This document shows positions 45,478 through 55,250 of a DNA stretch of 64,000 bases, piece after piece (the first letter of the stretch is position 1; each line of letters starts with the position of its first letter). The notes below the pieces were generated by a model that worked only from the letters and a program-made list of their open reading frames with translations, did not search any database and was not told the DNA's origin. Source of the DNA: UBA7430 sp002478765 (GTDB lineage Bacteria > Bacteroidota > Bacteroidia > Flavobacteriales > UBA7430); assembly GCA_943789355.1 (NCBI GenBank), contig CALSTU010000003.1, forward strand, positions 62,001-126,000. The letters run 5' to 3'. The translations under genes were made by a program, and so were the position numbers.

Positions 45478-46050
45478 ATGAATAGTATCCGTAAAGAATT
45501 TTTGGAAGCGCAGGATGTTTTAACCTCCTTTATTGCCAATGATAAAAATATTGAAGCTATCGAGTCAGCCGGAGCTTTGATTGTAAATGCCTTTAAGAAT
45601 AGAGGCAAATTGATCACATGCGGGAATGGGGGCTCTATGTGCGATGCTATGCATTTTGCCGAGGAGCTTTCCGGTCGTTACAGGTCTGATAGACCCGCTT
45701 TGCCTGCAGTATCTATTTCAGATCCTTCTCACATCACATGTGTTCTTAACGATTACGGATCCGATGCTGTTTTTTCTCGCTATGTTGAGGGTGTAGGGTT
45801 TGAAGGGGATGTGCTTGTCGCTATTAGTACAAGTGGGAATTCGGCAAACGTCATTCAAGCTGCAAAGACTGCTCGGGAGAAAGGAATGAAAGTGATTGCC
45901 TTAACCGGCAAAACAGGAGGTGCGTTGGCCGCATATGCTGATGTTGAAATTCGAGCTCCTCATAGTGAATTTGCTGACCGTGTTCAGGAAATTCACATCA
46001 AGGTGATTCACTCCTTGATACATTACATTGAGCAAACTTACTTTGTGTAA
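45478..46050 (+). CDS. gmhA: Sedoheptulose 7-phosphate isomerase
   Basis: 190 residues, normal length. The SIS-fold features are CGNGGSMCDAMHFAEELSGRYR (shown in two parts of the active site: the CGNGGS loop and the AEELSGRY helix), ISTSGNSANVI and the C-terminal QEIHIKVIHSLIHYIE with the catalytic His. It makes heptose 7-phosphate for ADP-heptose and LPS inner core. It is followed by a convergent gene with a 10-nt gap. A 13-bp palindrome lies in the 47-bp gap from dsbD. Confidence 0.95.
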   Translation: MNSIRKEFLEAQDVLTSFIANDKNIEAIESAGALIVNAFKNRGKLITCGNGGSMCDAMHFAEELSGRYRSDRPALPAVSISDPSHITCVLNDYGSDAVFSRYVEGVGFEGDVLVAISTSGNSANVIQAAKTAREKGMKVIALTGKTGGALAAYADVEIRAPHSEFADRVQEIHIKVIHSLIHYIEQTYFV

Positions 46051-46060
46051 AGAGTCATGC

Positions 46061-46474
46061 CTAAGACTCTACTTCGTAGACTTCAAAGTTTAAGTGCTGT
46101 GCGCTGTTGATTAGGAATACTTTTTTTAGCAGATTGCAAATGGTTTTTCCTGATTTTTCAGATCCATCTTCCAAGAGTAGGAAGTAGTATGCGAGCTCTT
46201 CATTATTGTCCTTTGCCGGAATAGACTCGAATTTAAAATGGGAATGTGTAAACCGATCTAAGGCGTCTTTTTCCTTTTTCAAATCAAAGCAAATCGCCAA
46301 AACAATTCCAAATGTTTCGTTTTCTGCTCGGCATTCTTCAGCCATATTTCTGTTGATGACTTGTAGGAGTTCTTCATTTTTATTTAGAATAGAAATGACA
46401 AAGGATTCGTTTTCTTTTCGAAACCCTGCCATGGCAATATCAAGTACTTCTATAAGTTGTGAGGGTGTGTTCAT
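46061..46474 (-). CDS. Protein of unknown function, coupled to meaB
   Basis: 137 residues, acidic, soluble, with no signal peptide or membrane span. It begins MNTPSQLIEVLDIAMAGFR and contains two central cysteines (EECRAENE, LAICFDLK) and a C-terminal strand (LNFEVYEVES). Composition and predicted helix/strand alternation suggest a small cytoplasmic alpha/beta protein. It overlaps meaB by 4 nt (ATGA-type junction), so it is very likely translated from the ddl-meaB transcript. No family is recognised. Confidence 0.7.
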   Translation of the reverse strand: MNTPSQLIEVLDIAMAGFRKENESFVISILNKNEELLQVINRNMAEECRAENETFGIVLAICFDLKKEKDALDRFTHSHFKFESIPAKDNNEELAYYFLLLEDGSEKSGKTICNLLKKVFLINSAQHLNFEVYEVES

Positions 46475-47487
46475 AAGGATTGGAATAAGGAAATGAGTTT
46501 GTGGGCAGCTACAAAAGGGCTTATCGTACCCATTTTGACTTGTTTTTCGAGTCGATTTAATTCTGTTTTGACTTTTTCGTTTTCGTAAAAAGATTTCCCC
46601 AATTGTTCTTGAATGCTTTCATGCAGCCAAAATCGCGATTGATTGTTTCTTTTTTCTTGAAAGGTTCCTCTGTTGATGCAATGATTATTATGAGATGTAA
46701 TGATTTCCCAAACATCAGAGATTCCTTCTTGATTGAGTGCTGAGCATTGTAAGACTTTTGGGATCCAGCCGTTGTGTTTTGCTGGGAAGAGGTGAATGGC
46801 TCTTTTGTAATCCTCAGCGGCAACTTTACATCGATTTAAATGGTCTCCGTCTGCTTTGGTAATGGCTATGGCGTCTGCCATTTCTATGATTCCTCTTTTG
46901 ATTCCTTGAAGTTCATCTCCCGCTCCAGGTAGCATCAACAAAAGGAAAAAATCTACCATGGAATGTACTGAGGTTTCTGATTGTCCTACACCCACAGTCT
47001 CTATAATGATGACTTCATAACCCGAGGCCTCACAGAGTAATATGCTTTCACGTGTTTTGCGTGCTACGCCCCCAAGAGATCCCGAGGTAGGTGATGGGCG
47101 AATGAAAGCAAGGGGGTCTCTACTCAATTGCTCCATGCGTGTTTTGTCACCTAAAATACTTCCTCGTGCCTCTTCACTGCTCGGGTCAATGGCTAAAACA
47201 GCTACTTTTTTACCCAAAGAGGTTATTTTTTTACCGAAGCTTTCAATGAATGTGCTTTTTCCGACACCAGGTACACCGGTTATTCCAATGCGAATGGATT
47301 TACCTGTTTTGGGCGTAATTCTTTTCAAAATTTGTTGTGCAAACTCCTGGTGTTCACTTTTGGTACTTTCTACCAGGGTAATGGCTTTTCCTAACATGCC
47401 AATATCACCTTTTGCAATTCCTAGAAGGTATTGCTCAAGGCTATACTCCTTTCTTTTGAGCGTTTTTTTAGGCTTTATCATTTGCAA
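46471..47487 (-). CDS. meaB: Methylmalonyl-CoA mutase-associated GTPase MeaB
   Basis: 338 residues. Walker A GITGVPGVGKST (about 68-79), switch region AIDPSSEEARGSILGDKTRM, IIIETVGVGQSE and the guanine motif ITKAD are all family-typical. MeaB guards and reloads the adenosylcobalamin of methylmalonyl-CoA mutase. No mutase gene is in this window. The start overlaps the end of ddl by about 20 nt; a second methionine at 47481 is an alternative start. Confidence 0.94.
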   Translation of the reverse strand: MQMIKPKKTLKRKEYSLEQYLLGIAKGDIGMLGKAITLVESTKSEHQEFAQQILKRITPKTGKSIRIGITGVPGVGKSTFIESFGKKITSLGKKVAVLAIDPSSEEARGSILGDKTRMEQLSRDPLAFIRPSPTSGSLGGVARKTRESILLCEASGYEVIIIETVGVGQSETSVHSMVDFFLLLMLPGAGDELQGIKRGIIEMADAIAITKADGDHLNRCKVAAEDYKRAIHLFPAKHNGWIPKVLQCSALNQEGISDVWEIITSHNNHCINRGTFQEKRNNQSRFWLHESIQEQLGKSFYENEKVKTELNRLEKQVKMGTISPFVAAHKLISLFQSL

Positions 47488-48451
47488 ACATATTTTCTAT
47501 GGATAGACTGAATAGTTCCTTCAGACTCATTCCCATGCAATGCGCTTGTTGGGGTATAATACTTTCTTCCGACAAACCGGGGATAGTGTTGATTTCGATA
47601 AGGAAGGGCTGATTGTTTTCAAGGATATAATCCATTCGAACCATACCCTTTAAATTAAGGATTCGGTAAATGGTTTTACTTAGAGATTGAACTTGATCCC
47701 GATTTTCAACAGGAATTCTTGCAGGGGTAATTTCTTGAGATTTCCCTTCGTATTTCGCTTCGTAGTCAAAAAAATCATTTTCAGAAGTGATTTCTGTGAT
47801 AGGAAGTGCGATCAGCTCTCCATTCTTCTCAATAACTCCAGAGGTAACCTCTGTGCCATCTACAAAAGCTTCGATGATGATTTGATGGTCATGCTTGAAA
47901 GCACTTTTTAATGCTTCTTTCCATTGTTTTTTGTCAGAAACTTTAGAAACCCCATAGCTTGAGCCTGCTCTATTTGGTTTCACAAAGCAAGGTAGGCCTA
48001 TTTGATTTTCAATCCGGTCAAGATCGTAATCGGTTTCCTTATTGATGATGACAGCCTTAGCACTTGGGATTTGAAATTGTTTTAAAAGTGCATTACACAT
48101 CGCTTTATTAAAAGTTATGGAAGATTCAAAGCTTCCGCAGCAATTGTAAGGGATATTCATAAGGTCAAAATAACCCTGTAGTACCCCGTCTTCACCGGGA
48201 GTTCCGTGAATCGCCATAAACACACCGTCAAAAGTTTTCCTATGTCCATTTATTGAGAAGGAAAAGTCGTTTTTATCGATAGGATATTTCTCGTTTTCTT
48301 GCAGTACATACCAGTTAGAACCTTCGATATGTACCAGGTGAGGTGTGAATTTTTTGGTATCGATATGCTGGTATACAACTTCTGCACTTTTCAAGGAGAT
48401 GTCTATTTCCGATGAATTTCCTCCTCTGAGTATGGCTATGTTTTTCTTCAT
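47468..48451 (-). CDS. ddl: D-alanine--D-alanine ligase
   Basis: 327 residues from ATG 48451 (MKKNIAILRGG). An earlier in-frame ATG at 48493 adds 14 residues without family likeness. ATP-grasp features: GTPGEDGVLQGYFD, CFVKPNRAGSSYGVSKV, DYEAKYEGKSQEITPA, and the metal site FLIEINTIPGLSEESI. It makes the D-Ala-D-Ala dipeptide for peptidoglycan. The gene is followed by meaB with a 20-nt overlap. Confidence 0.95.
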   Translation of the reverse strand: MKKNIAILRGGNSSEIDISLKSAEVVYQHIDTKKFTPHLVHIEGSNWYVLQENEKYPIDKNDFSFSINGHRKTFDGVFMAIHGTPGEDGVLQGYFDLMNIPYNCCGSFESSITFNKAMCNALLKQFQIPSAKAVIINKETDYDLDRIENQIGLPCFVKPNRAGSSYGVSKVSDKKQWKEALKSAFKHDHQIIIEAFVDGTEVTSGVIEKNGELIALPITEITSENDFFDYEAKYEGKSQEITPARIPVENRDQVQSLSKTIYRILNLKGMVRMDYILENNQPFLIEINTIPGLSEESIIPQQAHCMGMSLKELFSLSIENMFANDKA

Positions 48452-48513
48452 TGTATTGAAAACTGATGCGATAGTTTCAAGATGATCTATCAACCATTAA
48501 GTTACTAATTTAC

Positions 48514-51009
48514 CTAAAAGTCTAGGAAACTCATGCGTTTGTTGAGTTTTAAATCTTGCAGTATGCTTGATTTTACATTGATGCTAAGGTTATAGCTCTG
48601 GTGATATCCGAAAGGAATCCAATTGAATCTTAATTCCCAGCAATGTAAATCTCTGTAAAAGTCAAGTGATGTGTATGAAATCTCTTTGGAGTCGAAGTCA
48701 TAACCTGAATGAAAACCAACTTTCCATTTTTCTGTCAAGCGAACGTTCCCCTTTACATTAAACGTTTGACGGATGGATTTTTTTAGGCCGGGTTTCCTGT
48801 AGCTATATTTGTAATCCATGCTGATGTCCCATGGGATATTGAAATTCACATAATCATCTGCATAATCTTGAATCATATCCCACTGCTCTTGGGGGATGTT
48901 TTCGGTAGTTCTTGCTGTTGTTCCTTGATGGACACTTTTAAAACTCCAATTTACAGAGAAATTAAAATCAGTCAATCGACCTAGAGAGAGTTTGTTATGC
49001 CATGCATATTGATGAACCTGATTTCCGTTTTCGTCTATCTGATAAGGGTTTAGTGATCCACCAAACTTAATGTTCATTTTCGGGATTAGTTCAGATCTTC
49101 CTGAAAAGCTAATGTTGGAAAATTTAAATGAATCCACAGCTAAATTGTAATTCCCTCGGAAGTTTAGACTCTTAAACAAAGCAATTTTCTTGTATTCTGT
49201 AATGCTGTCGTTTTTGGTTTTAACTTTCATTTCCAAATTATTATCAATGCTCAAACTGATGTTGCCTGATTTACCCATTGGAGCACTGTTGTAGATGTTT
49301 TCACTGTAATAGGAGTACAGTTGTTCATTTCCAGTAGAATCGACAACCGTTCGGTCGTAATAGCCCCATTGTTCCTCACTAAAGTCAGGCCTGTAATTGA
49401 ATGATATACTTGGGGTTATGACGTGTCTGATGGTTTCTATTTTTCTAGATTCAATGGGGTAGAGCCCATAAATTTTGGTGTTTAACCTTATGCTTGTGCT
49501 GAAGTCTCTTACCGCATACATCCCTCCAACGGTATCTTTATCAAGCGTGTTTAGTTCTTGGTCCCATGATTTTTCAACACGGTTAAAGTACCATCGCTCC
49601 GTATAATTTGCTCCAGGATTTAAGTTGAAATGGTTCAAAACTTTAAAAGAGCTGCTGATTGGGATTCGGTGTTGTATCCCATAATTCATCTTTTTCAGTG
49701 TCTCGGAAGTAAACAATAAGCTGTCAATCGTTTCAATTTGATTTTTAGCTTGAACGTTATAACTCATGCTGATCTTTTCGAACCATTTTTGATTTCCATA
49801 ACCTTGTTTGCGTTCAAAAGGATGTATTCGATTCATATTGAATGATAGGTCCGGGAGACTAAGGCTAACAGAATTGTTTAGTGTATTTTGGCTGTGTCTC
49901 AAATTTGCCGAAACATTAAATGGTTTGTCAAGCCATGAATAGTTGTAAGAAACGTTGGAGCTAAGTGTGTTTTTTAGGTAGTCATTACTTCGGTAGGCAT
50001 TCATCTGATTGAAACTGCTAGAACCCGCATTTACCTTTGCACTGAAACGTCTATTTGGATGTGCTTTTGGATCTTGAGTATGCGTCCAATTGATGAAAAA
50101 ATCTCTTTGGTCTTGATAGTCTGATAAACTTCTTTCTCCCAGTAGGTTTTTGGAATAGCTGATGCTAACATTCCCTTTGTAAGCATAACGTTTTTTGTAA
50201 ACACTTTGGCTTTTTAGTTTCCAGGATCCACGCGTATAAACATCTCCTCTCAGGGCTAAGTCCATGTGGTCATTGATGGTGAAATACCACCCACCATTAC
50301 GAAGGTAGTAACCTCGATTTGTGGAATTCCCGTATGAGGGCATTAAAAAACCTGAGCTCTTTTCATTTTCCATTGGGAAAAAGCCAAACGGGACAAATAA
50401 GGGGGTTGGTATGTCCGCAATTACTAGATTTGCAGGCCCCGTGACAATTTTGTTTTTTGGAATGATTTTAAGCTTTTTAGCACGGATGTAAAAGTGAGGT
50501 TCATGTGCAGAGCAAGTTGTGTATTTACTCTCTTCAATGAACATAGAGTTGTCTGCTTGTTTTTTAAGTAGACTCCCATGAATGTATCCCTCGCCATCTT
50601 GGGTTCGCATTCCTTTTATTTTACCTTTTTTACTTTTAAAATTGTAAAGTATGCTTTCACAATGGTAGGTCTTTCCGTTTTCTTTGAAAATGGGTTCCCC
50701 GAAAGTCTTTCCTGTACTGTCAATTTTTCCAACCGCATATACCGTATTGTCATTCCAGTTAAGTATGATGTGTTCCGCCTGAAGTTCAATGTCTTCATAA
50801 TTAACTTTTGCTTGATGATATAGTCGTACTTTTCTCCCCTTCAGATCGATGATGCTGGAGTCCTCTGCAAAGTAGTGAACTTCCGAAGGGAGAAAGCTTG
50901 TCTGGGCCAAAGTTGTGTCCTGATCTGTTTGCTGAGCAGATAGACCTGAAAACACAAAAATACATTGGAAAAAAGCTAAAAAGAGAGTATGTTTAGACTT
51001 TGCTGACAA
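48514..51009 (-). CDS. lptD: LPS-assembly outer-membrane protein LptD
   Basis: 831 residues. Signal peptide (LFLAFFQCIFVFSGLSAQ), then an OstA-like periplasmic jelly-roll (about 40-200, SIIDLKGRKVRLYHQAKV), and a large C-terminal beta barrel rich in aromatic alternating strands (for example SGFLMPSYGNSTNRGYYLR). The Bacteroidota form lacks the exact cysteine set of E. coli LptD. With LptE it inserts LPS into the outer leaflet. Another OstA-domain protein is at 58478. It lies upstream of ddl on the minus strand and diverges from the amidase gene. Confidence 0.88.
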   Translation of the reverse strand: MSAKSKHTLFLAFFQCIFVFSGLSAQQTDQDTTLAQTSFLPSEVHYFAEDSSIIDLKGRKVRLYHQAKVNYEDIELQAEHIILNWNDNTVYAVGKIDSTGKTFGEPIFKENGKTYHCESILYNFKSKKGKIKGMRTQDGEGYIHGSLLKKQADNSMFIEESKYTTCSAHEPHFYIRAKKLKIIPKNKIVTGPANLVIADIPTPLFVPFGFFPMENEKSSGFLMPSYGNSTNRGYYLRNGGWYFTINDHMDLALRGDVYTRGSWKLKSQSVYKKRYAYKGNVSISYSKNLLGERSLSDYQDQRDFFINWTHTQDPKAHPNRRFSAKVNAGSSSFNQMNAYRSNDYLKNTLSSNVSYNYSWLDKPFNVSANLRHSQNTLNNSVSLSLPDLSFNMNRIHPFERKQGYGNQKWFEKISMSYNVQAKNQIETIDSLLFTSETLKKMNYGIQHRIPISSSFKVLNHFNLNPGANYTERWYFNRVEKSWDQELNTLDKDTVGGMYAVRDFSTSIRLNTKIYGLYPIESRKIETIRHVITPSISFNYRPDFSEEQWGYYDRTVVDSTGNEQLYSYYSENIYNSAPMGKSGNISLSIDNNLEMKVKTKNDSITEYKKIALFKSLNFRGNYNLAVDSFKFSNISFSGRSELIPKMNIKFGGSLNPYQIDENGNQVHQYAWHNKLSLGRLTDFNFSVNWSFKSVHQGTTARTTENIPQEQWDMIQDYADDYVNFNIPWDISMDYKYSYRKPGLKKSIRQTFNVKGNVRLTEKWKVGFHSGYDFDSKEISYTSLDFYRDLHCWELRFNWIPFGYHQSYNLSINVKSSILQDLKLNKRMSFLDF

Positions 51010-51076
51010 AAGTGAATTTTATTTTTATTTTTGTTTTGGCTAATTAAGCAAAACTAACTAAAAAAAGCCACCTGAA

Positions 51077-52183
51077 GTGAAACGAATTGTAGCGATATTT
51101 CTTGTGCTCTATTCCATGCCTGTTTGGTCGTATTTATTTTCCTCAGATTACAGTACTGCGGTAAATAAAGTAATCATTGACGCAGGGCATGGGGGAAAAG
51201 ATCCAGGAAATCTAGGTACGGGAAGGTACCCGACTAAAGAAAAAGATATAACACTTGATGTTGCGATGAAGTTGGGAGCTTATATTGAAGAAAGCATGCC
51301 AGATGTAGAGGTCGTATATACTCGTGACAATGATGCTTTTCCTCAACTTTATGAAAGAACGGCCTTAGCCAATAGAGAAAAAGCCGACCTATTTATTTCT
51401 ATCCATTGCGATGCGTTTACGGATTCAAGAGCTCACGGATGTTCTTCTTTCGTAGTGGGTATGAATCACGGGAAGCAATCCCGCGTTGCGATTAAAGAAA
51501 ATCCTGTTATTGTTACGGAAGAGGATAAGTTGAATTACGGGAATTTTAATATAAATAGTCCGGAATACCAGATTGAGGTTTCTTTGTATCAGAAAATGTA
51601 CGAGAAAAACAGCCTTCTTCTTGCTGATAAAATTCAGACGCAATTTAGAGAGCGAGTGAATCGAAGAGATCGTGGGATCAAGCGAGAACCTTTGTATGTG
51701 ACCAGTCGCGTAGCAATGCCATCTGTGCTTGTTGAGTTGGGCTTTTTAACCAATCCTAAGGAGGAAGATTTTTTGAATACATCCCAAGGAAAGACTTACA
51801 TGGCTTCGGCGATCTTTAGAGCCTTTAAAGATTATAAAAATGAACAAGAGGGTGTCATTAAAGATGTGAAGCAAGTTCGGGAGGTTATTTCGGGCGCGTC
51901 GCCTCTTGTTGACGAAAGAACAGATGATTCGACCTACTTAACGGTTCAAGTATTCACTTCGTCAACCAAGTTAGATGCAGAGTCTCTCAAAGGTTTAGAG
52001 GATGTTTTTTACCTTGTTGATGCGGATGTTTACAGATACTTTAGTGGACATTATCATCACATTGATGAAGTTAAGTTACACCAAAAAGAGCTTGTAAATC
52101 AAGGGCTTAATGATTGTTTTGTGGTTGGAGTTCACAACAAGGTTAAGGTTGGTGTCAGTGAAGCCCTAGAACTCCTTAAATAA
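51077..52183 (+). CDS. N-acetylmuramoyl-L-alanine amidase (Amidase_3)
   Basis: 368 residues. It starts with GTG at 51077 (MKRIVAIFLVLYS), giving a signal peptide. The zinc site is VIIDAGHGGKDPG, with the metal ligand His in SIHCDAF and Glu in VELGFLTNPKEE. A C-terminal tail of about 100 residues resembles an SPOR-like segment (TYLTVQVFTSSTKLDA). It cleaves the bond between muramic acid and stem peptide, usually at division. The next gene, mlaD-like, starts 29 nt downstream. Confidence 0.92.
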   Translation: MKRIVAIFLVLYSMPVWSYLFSSDYSTAVNKVIIDAGHGGKDPGNLGTGRYPTKEKDITLDVAMKLGAYIEESMPDVEVVYTRDNDAFPQLYERTALANREKADLFISIHCDAFTDSRAHGCSSFVVGMNHGKQSRVAIKENPVIVTEEDKLNYGNFNINSPEYQIEVSLYQKMYEKNSLLLADKIQTQFRERVNRRDRGIKREPLYVTSRVAMPSVLVELGFLTNPKEEDFLNTSQGKTYMASAIFRAFKDYKNEQEGVIKDVKQVREVISGASPLVDERTDDSTYLTVQVFTSSTKLDAESLKGLEDVFYLVDADVYRYFSGHYHHIDEVKLHQKELVNQGLNDCFVVGVHNKVKVGVSEALELLK

Positions 52184-52212
52184 TTGTATTTTTGATTAGA
52201 TAATAATAGTAG

Positions 52213-53121
52213 ATGAGATATAGTAAAGAACTGGTTATAGGCTTAACGACTCTGGCAACAATCATTTGTTTCGCATGGGGTTATAACTTTTTGAAAGGCA
52301 AAAATGTTTTTAAAGCCAAACGTGATTATTATGCCTTTTATGATCATGTCCACGGTTTAGAGGTAGGGCAGCCAGTAACCATTAGTGGATACAAGATAGG
52401 TCAGGTGACCGAAATTACTTTGGATGTTTCGTTTGGAGGGGCCTTGTTGGTTGGGTTTCATATTTCAAAACCGCTAGAAATCAACAGTGATACTAAGGTT
52501 AAGATTTACGATATGGATATTATGGGAGCCAAAGGGCTTCAATTAGAACTTGGAACTTCTTCTCAAATGGCGGTTACTGGTGATACACTTCAAGGTGACA
52601 TTCAAATTTCATTAACCGAACAAGTGACCAAACAGTTCGTCCCTATCAAGGATGGTACTGAGCGCCTCATTAACGTTTTAGATTCTACCCTCAGATCGAT
52701 TACACTTCTTACTCAGAAAGCTAGTCTTTTAATAGAAGTGAATCATAATAGCATTTCCAGTGCAGCAGAGCATATCGATACGTTGTCGCAGACACTAAGT
52801 GCGCAGCGTGAAGACTTTGAAGTCATACTTAATAATTTTAGGATGTTTAGCGAAGATCTAGCAGCCTCTGATGTTTCAGAGGCAATATCTCAGATAGACG
52901 AGACGATGAACAGTCTAGACTTGGTGCTTACGGACATCAATTCCGGACAAGGTAGTCTTGGTAAACTCGTAAAAGACGGTCAATTGTACACAGACATGAG
53001 TGCTTCGATGTCTCAGCTGGAGTTGTTGTTGGAAGATTTACGTGAACACCCGAAACGCTATGTTCACTTTTCACTTTTTGGTCGTAAAGATAATGCTGTG
53101 CATTCTGATTCATTAAACTAA
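52213..53121 (+). CDS. MlaD/MCE-domain lipid transport protein
   Basis: 302 residues. One N-terminal membrane anchor (LVIGLTTLATIICFAWGYNF) is followed by an MCE domain (HGLEVGQPVTISGYKIGQVTEI, split here as HGLEVGQPV and GYKIGQVTEI; MGAKGLQLELG). A long predicted helical region ends the protein (about 150-280). MCE proteins form hexameric rings that carry phospholipids between membranes. MlaE and MlaF genes are not next to it, unlike in many operons. Confidence 0.9.
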   Translation: MRYSKELVIGLTTLATIICFAWGYNFLKGKNVFKAKRDYYAFYDHVHGLEVGQPVTISGYKIGQVTEITLDVSFGGALLVGFHISKPLEINSDTKVKIYDMDIMGAKGLQLELGTSSQMAVTGDTLQGDIQISLTEQVTKQFVPIKDGTERLINVLDSTLRSITLLTQKASLLIEVNHNSISSAAEHIDTLSQTLSAQREDFEVILNNFRMFSEDLAASDVSEAISQIDETMNSLDLVLTDINSGQGSLGKLVKDGQLYTDMSASMSQLELLLEDLREHPKRYVHFSLFGRKDNAVHSDSLN

Positions 53122-53130
53122 TTCGAGCCT

Positions 53131-54450
53131 ATGGGAATATCGAATCTCATTTTTGCCCTCTCCCTTGTTACGGCTATTTTCTTATTTAGAAGAAATGTCC
53201 TCAAAATCAAGCGGAATATATTTTTGGGCCGAGATGTAAATCGATCAGATCAATCTTTTCTCAGATGGAAAACGATGGCTCGAGTTGCTTTAGGTCAAAC
53301 GAAGATGATGGTTAAGCCTATTGCTGGATTCCTTCATGTGATCGTATATGCTGGATTTGTCATCATCAACATTGAGGTCCTGGAAATCATTATTGATGGG
53401 CTTTTTGGTACCCACCGAGTCTTTTCATTTTTAGGCGTGTTTTATGATTTCCTAATAGCCTCATTTGAGATCCTTGCTCTTTTGGTCCTTTTAGCTTGCG
53501 TGTTGTTTTTTATTCGAAGAAACGGACTTCGGTTGAAGCGTTTTGCGGCAAAAGAGGTATCGGGTTGGCCAAAAACAGATGCCAATCTTATTTTAGTTTT
53601 TGAAGTTTTGTTGATGGGTGCCTTTTTACTGATGCAAGGCGCTGACCTTGCCTTGCAGAAAATGGGAACTGCATATTATGTCGAAGCGGGTTCCTACCCA
53701 GTTAGCTCATACTTGCTGTTTCTATTTGAGGGAATGAGTGAGTCAAGCGTGATTCTTTTTGAACGTTTTTTCTGGTGGGTTCATATTTTAGGGATATTCG
53801 CTTTTTTAAATTATTTACCCTATTCAAAACACCTGCATATTGTTTTGGCGTTCCCCAACACCTACTATTCCAACTTAAAAGCTAAGGGTGCCTTTACCAA
53901 TATGGATTCTGTTACACAAGAAGTAAAGCTTATGTTGGACCCTGATGCAGACCCCTACGCAACTCCTGATCCGGATTCATCCGATGATATACAACGTTTT
54001 GGCGCAAAAGATGTGACGGATTTAAATTGGGTTCAATTGATGAATGCTTACTCCTGTACAGAGTGTGGTCGATGTACTTCAGAGTGCCCAGCCAATCAGA
54101 CAGGTAAATTGCTTTCTCCGAGGAAAATTATGATGGATACTCGTGATCGACTCGAAACCTATGGTGCTGAAATAGATGCTGGGGATGATCAAGAGAATCA
54201 ACGACCTTTATTGGACGGATACATTTCTAGAGAGGAGTTGTGGGCTTGTACGACTTGCAATGCCTGTACCGATGCATGTCCAATAAATATAGATCCACTT
54301 TCGATAATTTTGGATATGAGGAGGTACTTGGTTATGGAGGAGTCAGCGGCTCCTAATGAATTGAATATGGTATTCACCAATATAGAGAATAATGGAGCTC
54401 CCTGGCAATTTTCAGCTGCGGATCGTTTAAAATGGAAAGATGAATTATGA
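53131..54450 (+). CDS. Membrane-bound 4Fe-4S oxidoreductase subunit (HdrC/GlpC-like)
   Basis: 439 residues. About five membrane spans in the first 230 residues, then two 4Fe-4S motifs: CTECGRCTSECPANQTGK and CTTCNACTDACPINID. It resembles the membrane electron-transfer half of heterodisulfide-reductase-like or succinate/lactate-type Fe-S modules. The downstream gene supplies the CCG-domain partner, overlapping by 11 nt. Together they probably pass electrons to or from quinones; the substrate partner is unknown. Confidence 0.85.
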   Translation: MGISNLIFALSLVTAIFLFRRNVLKIKRNIFLGRDVNRSDQSFLRWKTMARVALGQTKMMVKPIAGFLHVIVYAGFVIINIEVLEIIIDGLFGTHRVFSFLGVFYDFLIASFEILALLVLLACVLFFIRRNGLRLKRFAAKEVSGWPKTDANLILVFEVLLMGAFLLMQGADLALQKMGTAYYVEAGSYPVSSYLLFLFEGMSESSVILFERFFWWVHILGIFAFLNYLPYSKHLHIVLAFPNTYYSNLKAKGAFTNMDSVTQEVKLMLDPDADPYATPDPDSSDDIQRFGAKDVTDLNWVQLMNAYSCTECGRCTSECPANQTGKLLSPRKIMMDTRDRLETYGAEIDAGDDQENQRPLLDGYISREELWACTTCNACTDACPINIDPLSIILDMRRYLVMEESAAPNELNMVFTNIENNGAPWQFSAADRLKWKDEL

Positions 54451-55249
54451 TATGAATGATGTTAAAAAGATACATGTTCCCACAATGGCCGAGTTGATGG
54501 CTAAAGGAGAACAGCCAGATGTTTTATTTTGGGTAGGTTGTGCAGGAAGTTTTGACGACAGAGCAAAAAAAATCACCAAGGCATTCGTTAAAATTTTAAA
54601 TCATATAAATTACAAGTTTGCTGTTCTTGGAACGGAGGAGTCTTGTAGTGGTGATCCAGCGAAAAGAGCGGGTAACGAGTTCTTGTTCCAAATGCAGGCT
54701 ATGGCAAACATTGAAGTCATGAATGCTTATGAAGTAAAGCGGATTGTGACTACGTGTCCGCATTGTTTCAATACGCTCAAAAATGAATATCCTGATTTGG
54801 GTGGTCATTATGAAGTAGTTCATCACACGCAGTTGCTGCAGTCCTTAATAGATGAGGGGCGATTGACGGTTGAAGGTGGAGCCTACAAAGGGAAAAAAAT
54901 TACATTTCATGACCCTTGTTATTTAGGGAGAGCTAATGAGGTTTACGATGCACCTCGAACCTTGATTGAGAAATTAGATGCCGAATTGGTTGAGATGAAG
55001 CGATGTAAGTCGAAAGGTTTATGTTGTGGTGCAGGAGGAGCGCAAATGTTTAAAGAACCTGAAAAGGGGGCTAAAGATGTGAACATAGAGCGAACTGAGG
55101 ATGCTATAGAGACCAGCGCAGAAATTATTGCTACGGGATGTCCGTTTTGCAATACCATGATGACAGACGGTGTGAAAAATAAAGAAAAGGAAGAACAAGT
55201 GAAAGTTTTAGATTTAGCTGAAATGATCGCTCAAGCAAACGACTTATAA
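54440..55249 (+). CDS. CCG-domain Fe-S oxidoreductase subunit (HdrB-like)
   Basis: 269 residues. Two cysteine-rich CCG repeats: CPHCFNTLKNEYP with CCGAGGAQMF, and CPFCNTMMTDG near the end; WVGCAGSFDD and ESCSGDPAKRAGN near the start. These bind unusual 4Fe-4S clusters in heterodisulfide-reductase subunit B and relatives. Two starts are possible (54440 or 54452); both fit the overlap with the preceding gene. Role as for its partner. Confidence 0.86.
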   Translation: MNYDMNDVKKIHVPTMAELMAKGEQPDVLFWVGCAGSFDDRAKKITKAFVKILNHINYKFAVLGTEESCSGDPAKRAGNEFLFQMQAMANIEVMNAYEVKRIVTTCPHCFNTLKNEYPDLGGHYEVVHHTQLLQSLIDEGRLTVEGGAYKGKKITFHDPCYLGRANEVYDAPRTLIEKLDAELVEMKRCKSKGLCCGAGGAQMFKEPEKGAKDVNIERTEDAIETSAEIIATGCPFCNTMMTDGVKNKEKEEQVKVLDLAEMIAQANDL

Positions 55250-55250
55250 T

